64,000 nt of DNA. Source: Fomes fomentarius. Taxonomy: Eukaryota; Basidiomycota; Agaricomycetes; Polyporales; Polyporaceae. The notes below the pieces were generated by a model. The model ran no database searches. It saw nothing but the letters and a program-made list of their open reading frames with translations, and was not told the origin of the DNA. Of this stretch, positions 1 through 13,058 are shown piece after piece. The stretch spans positions 186,001-250,000 of the forward strand of contig JABYQN010000007.1 in assembly GCA_022606135.1 (NCBI GenBank). The letters are read 5' to 3'. The position numbers were made by a program, and so were the translations under genes. Every line of letters begins with the position of its first letter. Position 1 is the first letter of the stretch.

Positions 1-202
1 CTGCGCACACTACACCTGTCAGCATCGCAGTTTTTGTCTCACCAGGTATCGCGACTGTCCACTGACCTTTCGACCGTGGTAGTGATTGCCATAATCTGTG
101 ACTGTCTCTATTTGAACGGAGACTCCAGTCTCGAATCGACTCGGCTTTGAAACACATGTCAACTCTCGTTGCGAGGAGGGTGACCGTTACGTCTATTGAA
201 TG

Positions 203-2316
203 CTACTTTACCTTGCTCGGAGACTTGGGATTCTCAACATACGACTGCGGTCCACTGAGCTTGTTCAACTGCACAGCGCCGGCGACCTTGTCTCGAAGAC
301 TCTCACGGCTGTTGAGTCTGACGGAACCCAACGTCAACCCTTGCCGGCAGCATGTAGTAAATGACTCACAATGCAAGGAAAGAGTTCACATAGCCTGACA
401 AGTGGCAGAGCTTCAATGCAACGCCTTGGCAACCGGTTTGAGGCCCTTACTCACATTTGCCCATGATCCAGAAGAAACTAAGCCAGACGAAGTTCGTCGG
501 CATCACAGCAAACTGCTCGGAAGTTCAGCATGCAACAAGGTCTCGACTCTCGAGGACACTCACGGTGATCACGCAGATCGACGCAATCACACTGTGCTCC
601 ACGGCCTCCGAATTAGCTGTAGACCCTTGTGTAATGGATGGCATATGCGACCTCGTACCTCGTAGTCAACCCACTGTTGACGCTATACACCATCATCCTC
701 GTTACAACAGAGTCAGTCCTACACGCATGGAAGTCAGTGATCCTTTCTGACAGCATACAATGAAATCACATTGAATACATGCCTTCTCAGCCCGGTGCGC
801 TTCCTGTACAGGTAGTAGCACATCGCGACGGCAATGAGGATGTCCGACGCAGCAGCCGAGCCCAAGCCGACACATGTCACCCACTAAGGCAGTAATGGCG
901 GTAGGACATAGTGAGCATGTGAGAATGCACAATGTTCACATGGGAGTAAGCGTGCTCACCGTGAGGGTCGCGAATTTGGAGAACCGACCGAGTATGAACC
1001 TGTGCACACGACTCGTCAATGACCACTGATGTCACTAGGGAGCGATACTCACGACTCGACGGTGAAGACTGGTATTCCGTGCCAAATAACCGGGTCAGCG
1101 CATGCTTCTCAGACATCAATCACTGGTCGTTCTCACCGACACCGAGGCCTGCGAATATAGAACCTTCAGTTGGTACTCCTGATGCATGAGCCTAGGTGGA
1201 CCGCGGAGCTCACCGAAATGAAGCGACGCCAGTACAACCTGGATGAATGGACGTAAGACCCAGCTGAGGTGCGACGGACACGGGGACACGAGGGGCAGCA
1301 CTCACGATGACACCGGTGATGAACCAATTTCGACTCACTGTGGCAGCGGAAGCGAGGGATCGATGAGAATGTGACTCGGGGACCAAGACAATGCGCACTC
1401 ACTCATCCACACGCGACGTGCGAAGAAGCTATGCGTGCCAATAAGCAAATACACACGACAGCGGACCGCTTGAGAGGTGCCAAGAGTACGCACACTTCGA
1501 CGATAAGCCCGATGAGGCCCTGTGGTTGCCAGGCTATCTTAGCATCCCGGGTCTGAGGGAAAGTGACATGGCGAATGCACCCACATTGCAATCTGTTTGG
1601 AGCTACAGAAGAAGAGGAGCGAGGTTACGCGAGAACGAGGAAGAGGGATGCTCGCGACTGACCGCCATGCTCCTGCAAGGAAATGAAAAGTAAACACGAT
1701 GCGCATGGCCCAGTAGTAAATACATGCGTACGTACCACGAGAGAACGTCGAGATTGTCGTTGTTGCCAAAATTAGAGACAAGATACCTTATTCAAGTCGT
1801 CAGTGGGACGACATGCCCTTGAGAAAGAGATGAGGCATACCAGTATATGGTCTTTGTGCAAAGAACCAAATGCAGAGTATCCAGTAATCTTCATGCAGTT
1901 GTCAATCACTCAAGCAAGCGTTGGCATGAGCTCATGGCACGCACGTCAGAATGATAACCTAATCAGCACATAAGTATGAAGAATCAGAAGGGGACAGCAG
2001 CATATGCGTACGAGAGACTTGATAGATTTGTGGTCGTTAGCATAATTCCTGCCCGACCAATAGTGTCAGCAACAGCAACTACAGGGAAGGCATGGCTCGT
2101 ACCTGAAGTAGCTGAACCTGTTTACCAGGCCTCATCATTCAGCACCATCAATCACTCCTCGACTTGATGATGCGTACGTCTGCAATAATGTAATACCATA
2201 TAAACTAGTCCACGTGAGCCTAGACACGAGTCCATGGACACCACAAGCGACACTCACCATGCCCCAAGAATGAGCCCAATAAGGGCAGCACCGAACGTGC
2301 TGTCAATGAGCGCCAT
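203..2316 (-). CDS. DUF6534-type multi-pass membrane protein (many small exons, one GC-AG intron)
   Basis: I assign this to the DUF6534 family of Agaricomycete integral membrane proteins, whose function is unknown. Read on the minus strand, exon 1 (ATG at 2316) gives MALIDSTFGAALIGLILGA, followed across an intron by LYGITLLQTY, the usual first-helix start of the family. Later small exons give LLDTLH, SFFARRVWM, NWFITGVI, VVLASLHF, FILGRFSKFATL, then GLGSAAASDILIAVAMCYYL, KRTGLRR, TDSVVTRMMVYSVNSGLTT, AVMPTNFVWLSFFWIMGK, YVNSFLA and LNSRESLRDK. The frame ends at TAG (203-205). The RRTDS join uses a GC donor (intron 782-719). The exon near 1890-1960 is not resolved: the frame leading into LLDTLH carries stops upstream, so either an odd splice or early decay is possible. 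Family assignment is strong; the exact exon chain is not. Confidence 0.65.
719..782 (-). other. GC-AG intron inside the DUF6534 gene
   Basis: On the minus strand the exon ends AGAAG and the intron begins GCATGT and ends GTGTAG, 64 nt long. Joining here restores AGG (Arg) and the family sequence KRTGLRR-TDSVV. The nearby GT (777-778) followed by the same acceptor gives an immediate TGA, so it does not work. Confidence 0.6.
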
Positions 2317-4219
2317 CCCCAGGATATGCAGCTGCTCAGCAGGGTGTACAAGGGACAGAAGGGGGAGACTGAAGGGAGGTAGCAAGCGGTGCGTGCTCTC
2401 GCGGAAAGAACGCGGTATAAGTAACTCCCTCGGGAGTCCCTCCTTGAGCGACCCTAGATCTCCTCGCGCCACTGTGACCAATCCCTTGCGGCGCTGCGCC
2501 TCCTGAACTTCTGGCTTCTTCTTGCCGGAAGGCATCCGGCTGCGGTGACGGCATGCACCTCTCGAGCACCGGACTCCCAGGCGTCCCCTTCGTACCACCG
2601 ACTTCAGGCCCCAGGTTTGAACTAAGAGCTCGACCTGGAAGCTCGGTCATGGCTCAACTTCGGCCTCCATTGCATCGTAGCCTGATCCCGAATGCATCTT
2701 TCTTCAAGTACATTGTATGACCAAAAGCATGTAACTCTGGTCTTACGACCGACTCGGAATAGACGCCCGCAAATCCACGACTCGCACCGGACTCCGCCGC
2801 CGGAGGAGGTCCTCGTGCGTCTCATCCGGTGGTTGTGGGATTCGGAACCAACCTTTCGTTACTACCCGTGTTTGCCAGGCATTTCGTCACAACGTCCATT
2901 CACGCAGTGACATCTTGAAATCAGGGTCCGCTATTAGTTCTGTGAGATGCGATTGATCAATTTCCGCGGAAGTTGAGAGCATAGACATTGGATGGCGAAT
3001 TCTCGTACTGAGCTCGAGCACGTACGTATACATGGGAGGGACTCCTCTGAGGGCTTGAGAGTTCATCAATTCCTTCGCGTTCCTGGTCATCTCTGTGCTT
3101 CCCTCATAGCTTACGAAAGACAAAGTCTATTCATTGCTAGATGTCGGGAATGGGAACGACATCAGAGTGGAGTCCGTTCTTCTTCCAATCATTAGCATAA
3201 TAGATTCCGTCATAATGTCACAAACGTAAACATAGACGGCGCGCATTCAACGCTGGAAGTCCGAGTCGGAACGCCTCCACTTCAATGAAGCACCTACGCG
3301 ATTTCAATGGTGAGGAAGAGAGCAGGCTGATCATGGCTTTTCGAAGATGGCTTCTGCGCTGATCGATGTCTAATTCAAGCTGGGACAGTTTCAACACCAA
3401 GTAGAGGTTTGTTGGTAAAAGACCGCTGGCACGGACGGATCCATGGGCATGGGCAAGGAGGCCGGTGTACCCGTGACGCAATCCTTGAGCGTGTCAGAAC
3501 CTGGTCAGAACAAAGAAGTCTTCTCAGCCAGTTGCGCGGTGCGACCGAGCTTGAGCTGCCAGCACGTCTAATATGATATATCCCAGTGACCAGTCAGAGC
3601 CACGCGCCTAAGAAAATGAGGGAAGATGCACGAGCGAGGCGCAGACAAGGGTGTTGTCAAGGCGATGTATAGTCTAGCGGAGGTGCAGAATTGAGCCAAA
3701 TCGACGTGCATTGGCAAGTTCGGTGAGGCTGGCGATGGGAAGCTGCAAGCGGAGCTCTGGGAGTATTCGAGGACGCAGCTAGCGTACGCGTCTAGAGCAT
3801 CGACTCCGTGCGTCCACCGCCGATTCCCATGATCTCAATACATTCTTGACATCTTCTATATACAAAACCACGGCCATCTTGTCTGAGAATCGGCAGAGAG
3901 AGAAGAACGATAAAAATCTGCTGGTCGGATACAGCCTCCGCGACCGAACAAACCATATTCCGATTCGTTGCCCATTTCCATATCCATATGACTGAAGCTG
4001 GAGATCGTGACAGAACGTTCGACTTTGATATGTATGGTACTATGCTACAAGAGACATCTACACACGATATAGAGCATTGACATGGCGAGTGATGGTGGGA
4101 TAAGGGATAAGGGATAAGTGGGGGAAGCAGAAGAGTGAAGACAGACAGTTCACCCGAAGCTCATGAGGGACAGTGTACGAGACAAGGGTAGACGGAGGTT
4201 GATGACAAACAAGATGCGC
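2317..4219. other. Spacer between the DUF6534 gene and CUL1, no supported gene
   Basis: The part just above 2316 is probably the 5' leader of the DUF6534 gene. Two minus-strand open stretches (2887-3123, containing PPMYTYVLELSTRIRHP, and 3218-3481, containing LKLSQLELDIDQRR) look somewhat protein-like but match no family I know and lack clear splice partners. A triple GGGATAA repeat (4097-4117) lies near the CUL1 3' end. Confidence 0.4.
4097..4117 (+). repeat. Three tandem GGGATAA units
   Basis: Three exact copies of GGGATAA lie about 100 bp downstream of the CUL1 stop codon (gene on the minus strand). The tract is short and no function is inferred. Confidence 0.8.
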
Positions 4220-6978
<2,759 letters not shown>

Positions 6979-7586
6979 ATCAGGATCGTCAAGGAGGAAG
7001 TCGTTAAGAGGGGGGAGAGGAGGATGTGGTAAATGGTCAAGAGCACCGCTTGCGCGCCTCGGCTCGTGGCTGCCTCAAGTCACGCAGCGTGTATCTGCGA
7101 TTGTGCCACATATTGAAACCGCTTTCTGCCGGCTCCCTCATCCTTGTCCATGCTCGTCGTTTATGTCCCTCCTTATTCTCTCGAACTCGAACCCGTTACA
7201 GGACGTGTTTTATCGACCCCTTAACGTCCGAACTCGCACGCACATATTCATTGTTCGCCGCTACAAATGATCACGCATTCATGAAGTCAACTTACGTATG
7301 TGAGTCGGCTTCAGGGACGACTCAAGACTCGTGTGCCAAGGTGATCTCTGATGTTCAACTCGCCAAACAAAACAAGACCTACGTTCGGCTTATGTGCGTC
7401 AGACATTGATGCGTAGACAGTAAGTACAGACGGCATTGATTATTGATAATTTGATATTGACTGGTGATCTGCCGACTCCGTGTACAACTCCTGCTCATTC
7501 GTTTATTCTCCTCCGTTCTCGTTCTCGTCCCCACCGAGTCATCTCCATCGCTGTTCCCGTCGACGTCAGTCTCTGTCACAACTGAG
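6979..7586. other. CUL1 upstream region
   Basis: This stretch lies between the CUL1 start and the 3' end of the next minus-strand gene, and probably holds the CUL1 promoter. The plus-strand open frame 7026-7409 shows no family features and is treated as chance. Confidence 0.45.
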
Positions 7587-9238
7587 CTATGTAATGTCAA
7601 AGTCTTGCTCCGACCCATCACACGACCAATCTTCGCTTTCGTCCAACAGCTGCGCGACATCTGCCCTCTCCGAGTCCGCAAGATCTGAGTCTTCAGCATC
7701 CGCGTATACACCAACCCTCCCGTGGTATGGTGAGCGTGGACCCTTAGGATCACCATACCTGTCGTCGTGCATGTCGAGGAACACGCCCCGAGAGGTCTGC
7801 CAGACACAGAGACCCGGAGGAAATGTCCATTGTCAACTATCGTTCCCATCCACGATGTCGGGGGAGCAGATGGGATACATCGCCAAAGGAAGGGCCCACG
7901 ACATCATACGGACTTTTCGGAGCGAGGGAGCGCCGCTGCGGCGCAACAATGTACAGAGCTCTTCCGGGTCCCGTCGGATAATCGTCTTCTCGACAATGTC
8001 GAGTGAGGGAAGCTGCATCTCCAGGTTGAATTGTCTGGTTCGCAGCACGAAAGGCCACTCTGCATTGATTCCATGGAGAGTCGAAGGGAAAGGCAGGCAA
8101 GGGTGGGGCAGAGAGAGTATAGCTTGGTGAGACTCTGGATACATTGAAAGTGGCATGTAAGCAGTAAATAGAGAAGACGCGACCCATCACGAGAATCGGC
8201 AAGACAGTTGATGGAGGGGAAAGACAGGTCCAAGCTAGGACCGGGTTCGCGTATGGACAAATGAGTGAGGGAGAGATTATCCCATGCATCCCAGATGCGT
8301 TCAGTGAATGTCGAACGAGCTGAGATCAACCTCGAGAAACTTGAGATGTGGAGGTCGCAGTCATTTGGTATCCATTCTCCAGTGTGCTCTGAATGAAGGT
8401 GACGGGAGTTTGAGACTGGTTAGGTCTGTGGAGAGCAGGCGATCCAGGCAACTTGAAGGTGGCCACTCTGCGCGCCAGAGAGAGCACTCTCAAGGCCGGT
8501 GTGGGATGTTTCGGTCATTTCAAGTCAACATGGACCAGAACCAGTCAGTCATGAGAACGCGTCCCACGTCTATGATGTATCTGGTTACGAAATGGTCATG
8601 AGTGAACGCTGGATGGGTGCAGTGTACCAGCTCGAAAGCAGAGCATCGTTGCATGATGAAAGCCAAGTTTGAACTGACGACGTCGACCGCCTGCTCGAAA
8701 ACAAGGCATTCGTGGAGGCATATTCTTCGGATGAGCCTGGCCAAATTGCGCTGTGGACTCGAGTGCTCAGCTACAACGCGGAGCGTGCGCGCCAGAGCAC
8801 ATATATGGTGTGATGTCCGCATACAGGGCCATAAGTACCAGTCTTTGCAGACCATGGCGGCCGCCCTTACGCGTTCGCAGCGACACCATGCAATGGCTCC
8901 GCGGCCCCGCCATAACAAAGAGGATGCTTCGGTTGTTGAGCAAGAGCTCAGCGGGAGCCTGAGTCACTTGTCGGTTAAGAACGTCTAAATAATCGAGATC
9001 TTGACCACTCACCCATTGCGCTACCGATGCTGGGGTTTCTGTTCTTTGCGGCGTGATACACGGCGCAGAGTCCGCGGAAGAGACGTTGACAGTGATGATT
9101 GAGGCGAAATTTAGCAAGACCGTCGATACAGATAGATAGAAATATCGCAGCGTTTCCCCACGGATGGCACAAACGGCCCGGTGCGCAGTTCGAAAGTAGT
9201 GATGCAACGCGTGCACCCTCTTCCTTTGCAAGTATCAC
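7587..9238 (-). CDS. F-box/LRR-like gene, model unresolved, possibly decayed
   Basis: Several minus-strand stretches look like pieces of an Agaricomycete F-box protein with leucine-rich repeats: APAELLLNNRSILFVM (F-box-like, near 8970), RAAAMVCKDWYLW (near 8850), LARLIRRICLH, LTKLYSLCPTLACLSLRL (near 8110), RRDPEELCTLLRR and GAPSLRKVRMMSW (near 7900), and an acidic tail ending SEDWSCDGSEQDFDIT at 7587. They lie in different frames and I could not join them all by good splice sites, so frameshift damage is possible. If functional, it would be a substrate adaptor for SCF ligases. The start is not fixed; 9238 is only the upstream end of the open region. Confidence is moderate for family and low for structure. 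Confidence 0.35.
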
Positions 9239-9314
9239 CCTATTACGCTTTCGATCCGAGTGAATGTTAGTGAGTCAGTGGCTAATCGACATATACTACC
9301 TCCTGCGCATATTG

Positions 9315-11040
9315 TCATCCCTGTGTACCTTCTCTCTGCGCCTCTGTGACCTGCTTCCTCCAATTCCGCTCCTGCAGCTTAATCTCACTGATCGCTCGCA
9401 CGAATCTACCCAAGGCCTCCAAACGAACGTAGCGCTCCATCGGGGCGTGAGAAATTGGCCATTGGATCTTCACGTGCATTAAACGAGGAAATAGCGTCGA
9501 CAAGTACCCCGCCAGGGAGGTTTCGGCTCTCTGATCGAGCCGTGGACACCCTATTCCTAGGTACTTCACGTTGTATGACACCCCCTCGATGAGCGTGAAC
9601 GTGGAGGAGGGTGCTGGTACAGAGGCGACATCGATGTCCGCCACCAGGATATCGAGCCGCTCGAGTTTGGGGCAATACAGCGCGAATGGGAGGAGCCCTT
9701 CCACGGTGACTGCTGTCTGATAGGGATAAATCGTTGTGGAACGCGCTCCGTAGAAACGTAGATTCCGCATCTGCGATCACGCGCGAGCCAGATATGCAGC
9801 AGTGTCATTATCAAGAACCGAGTAGCCGGATCCTCCCAACATGAAGGATTCCAACGCAGATAGGGTCCCGAAAGGTTTGATTGCACCCGCAGGAAGGGGA
9901 ATTACAATCTTCCCAGGAGGTCCCCAGGCAATGACCACTTTTCGGAGGGTCGCCCTCGAAGGGTGAGTGCCAATCAATGTTGCCAGTGCTTCGAATAGCA
10001 CCGTATCGACGGGGCCGGTGATCTGGAGCGAGATCTCTTCTAACGTAGTTGACGATATGGTGCTAATGAGTGCATTGCACATCTCATTGCGGTCTGCCTT
10101 CATTACTAGAAAAGTCAGAGCCGGGAATAAAGATCCATGTGATGCGAGCGACGCAAGCGTCGCCTCTTCAGGAAAGTGTTCGAGGTACGCTTCACAACGT
10201 AATCTCTTGAGCGTAGGCAAGGAAGATAGGTGACACCACGCCCGGCTCTGTAGGAGATCAACACTGATGGACAGGCCCGCAAGCTTGGGGAGGGCACATA
10301 GCGCATCTGCCAACGCATCGGACAACGCATCGAGAGGTGGGTGCTTTAAGGACAAATCGATCCAACAGAGATGGGCGGATGAAGAGAGGAGGGCTTTGAG
10401 GAATTTAGTGAGCATGACAACACGGTCGGGACCGTCTGGTACCTGTTGAACCTCGGTACTGGGGGACTTCATGTCCAGACTAACCCTCGCTAAGGAGGGC
10501 CCTGGGAAGATGTGCAGTGGTTGGGAGAGCGGACCGGGAATGTGTTGGTGAATGACACGGAGGTTGGGAAGGCACCCTGGGCGAACAGACTCCAGAGCGG
10601 ACCACATTGCGGGGGAGATCAAAAGTCCAGGGATGGTGCACAACTGCTCGAAACCCCATCGCCAGTCGAATCGCCTACAGCTGACCTCTTCCACCAGAGC
10701 AGCATACATGGCATAGCGTGTACAATCTGCGGGCGAAAGGACACGGACGGGTTTCTTTGTGCGTCCCGATGTCAGGAGATTGTAGTGGTGCGACAATGCC
10801 CGTACACACCAAGTTGATCCAGTGAGCCCCACTTTTCTCCTGTGTCCATGCGTCCGACGGAAGCGTGTATATGAGAGGCGCGAAGGAATGAAGTGTATGC
10901 CACATGGCGCGGATTGCAGGCTCATGAAACTCGCGCGATGTCCGGGCAAAGGTTGCAAGTGTGCCCAGGGAAGCACAGTTGCACAGGGAACCGACAATGT
11001 CAGGCAAGAGATACCGTCGGGGAGGAGATTGCATTGCCAT
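9315..11040 (-). CDS. Polypore-type F-box protein interrupted by an in-frame TGA
   Basis: Exon 1 (11040-10810) starts MAMQSPPRRYLLPDIVGSL and has the F-box-like ATFARTSREFHEPAIRAMWH, then IYTLPSDAWTQ. A 55-nt intron (10809-10755) joins to KPVRVLSPADCTRYAMYAAL, the usual second exon of this family. The long exon has LRR-like strands (SLPTLKRLRC, LFPALTFLVM, LSALESFMLGG). An in-frame TGA sits at 9777-9779, between AAYLARA and SQMRNLRFYG. The same frame then stays open to 9315 with more repeats (LPFALYCPKLERLDILV). The family usually has Trp here (ALA-AWP-type motif), so TGG to TGA is the simplest reading. Alternatives are a 48-nt in-frame intron with a poor GTTCTT donor, or sequence error. Closest relative in the window: the gene starting at 62803. 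Expected role: SCF substrate adaptor. Confidence 0.72.
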
Positions 11041-11639
11041 TAGGGCTTTACAGAATACGATCAGAGGCAGACGATGATTGTTCTAGGAATACTTACACCC
11101 GAACAGACAACTTCAAGAATCAATGACCTCGCTTACTCGAGGTCTGTCACGTGATGAGCATTTTAACTGGAACTTGAAACTTAAAGCCTTCGGTGCCCAT
11201 AGCTGTGGTTGAGTTACAGTAGCACCGTGGTAGCGAAGGTGTGATGAATCTAACGTCAACATCGGCTACTGTTGCGGCTCACCAGCAGGGGGAACGTGAA
11301 TTACTGATAACGCCGGCCACTACCGATAGCTTCATCACTCATTGAGATCGAATCTTCATCCTCGTAGAATTCGTAACCATATTGATACAGCAGAGATAGC
11401 AATAACGATACAGAGTGATAATGATAGCAAAGGAAAGACTTGAGAAGTGGAAGGGCGCTGCCCAATACGAGGGAGAGTGAGGGTGATAGCCAAGTTGGCC
11501 CACGTTTCGGCGGTGATAATGGAAAGGCCCGCTCATAAAATGGGGCAGTCGTGGAGAGCGGAGATCGTGAGGTTTTGGTGAGCCATGGATCGTGAGTTAT
11601 GGGGGCAAGTGGTATAGCGTCGTAGTTGTGGATAGAGGC
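11041..11639. other. Spacer, no supported gene
   Basis: Promoter side of the F-box gene and 3' side of the PPxY protein gene. No open frame has family features. I see no repeat or RNA gene. Confidence 0.5.
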
Positions 11640-12309
11640 TCATGAGCGCACGGTCAAGACGATGCTGAGGACGACAGCGACCACGACGAGGATGGTAGTG
11701 AGGAGAGCGTAAAGGCATCGCTTTGCCCATTTCAGCTCAGTTCGGCGCATGGATTCGATGATCTCTTTGCGTTCGTACTCCGGCTTCGAGGCCTCCCAGT
11801 CTTCGGGGGCGCTGAGAGGCGAGAGGAGGATGAGGGCTCCGGCAATCCAGAAGAGAGGGAACACTAAGGAGCGATGTCTCAGCGTCTTGCAACATCAACA
11901 CTTCTGATAGATGATACTCACAGAAACCGAACTTGAAGAGGTACATGGCAAGCGTAGGCTGGTCCGAGACCTGCGTGTATGCAGGAGGCTCGAGCGAGTC
12001 CTCGTACGAGGGCGGGACCTCGGAGTCGGTAGCGACTGAGCGGGGGAGTTCATCGTGACGGCTATCGCGAGTGCCAGTAAGGCTAAGGGTGCGACGCGAG
12101 CTTGAGGGACCGGACACGCCGAAGAACGCGTCAACAGGGTCTGTTGCAGTTCCCTCAATTGACGTGCGCTGAGCGCGAGGAGTATGGATGAATGCAGGAG
12201 TGGGTTGTGGGAGCTGCGCCTCAATGTCGCGTTCAGGTGTGGCCGGGCGGTCGAAGAGACCGAAGAAAGTGGGGCGTGCAGTGGAAGAAGAAGCGACGGG
12301 TGAGGACAT
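11640..12309 (-). CDS. Two-TM protein with a disordered N-terminus and two PPxY motifs
   Basis: Two exons (12309-11922 and 11863-11640, 58-nt GTGAGT..TTAG intron) give 203 aa. The first about 105 residues are Ser/Thr/Pro-rich and probably disordered, ending with PPSY and PPAY spaced about 10 residues apart. PPxY is the binding motif for WW domains of Nedd4/Rsp5-type ubiquitin ligases, so this could be an Rsp5 substrate or adaptor (inference). A first hydrophobic segment (PLFWIAGALILLSPL) spans the intron join, then a charged EDW..ERKEI loop, then a second TM (LYALLTTILVVVAVVLSIVL) ending in TVRS. There is no signal peptide. I do not recognise a named family; uncharacterised fungal proteins of this shape are common. 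Confidence 0.8.
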
Positions 12310-13058
12310 TCTGGCAAGGCGTTAGGTGAAATGGCCTTAGTCGCGATGCTGAGGTGTGTCTAGGACAGAATGCTCGAGTGAGGCGGCGGGTGGAAGTGAG
12401 GAATCATGGCGGCAAACAAGCAGGGATATATACGGCTTGAGAGAAGCAATTGGATGGCAATCCGAGAGGCAATCGGGAGGGGCGGGAGCGTGGACCCACA
12501 AAGCCCGACGATTGCTTGACGATCGCGTTACTGCGTGGGCGACGGCGGTCAAGGCGGGAATTGCGCGCACTCACGTCCGCCTACACCGCCAAAGTGATAC
12601 AAACAAACGCCTACGATAGCAACCGCTGGGAACGCGCGCTTGGGATCTGTTGCGGCCCGGGCCAACAGGTCATGTGTTGGCAAATGACTGGCGCTTATAG
12701 CTGCATCCTCTCGATTCCGAACTGTCTGAGACTCTGAAATGGGCATCCGCACGAGATATTCGAACATTCAAATGCTTATCATTTAGGTGGTTCTAGTGGA
12801 TGATGCCCAGATGTGTCCTAGATGTCCTGGCCTGACGCCGAAGCAGTGCCTATTCATACATGTACAGTACTTATGCTAGATATCTCTAAGGATGGTGCGT
12901 AGTATGATGTAAAGAGTGTACGATGAGATAGGTCCAGTATGTGTGTAGCTACAATTATACGATATACGATAGCACGAAAGCACGGATCAGGGTATCGAAA
13001 GCACAGTGACAATCGCGCACCTCGGACGATACTACAGAGCATCCCCCGCAGAATAAAA
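12310..13058. other. Spacer, no supported gene
   Basis: The upstream side of the PPxY gene is GC-rich to about 12700 and then AT-richer. No open frame has convincing coding features on either strand. Confidence 0.5.

Noticed and set aside
9777..9830. 48-nt in-frame intron removing the F-box TGA as the default model
   Set aside because: The donor GTTCTT is poor and the removed residues match a conserved part of the family, so nonsense mutation is preferred. Kept as an alternative.
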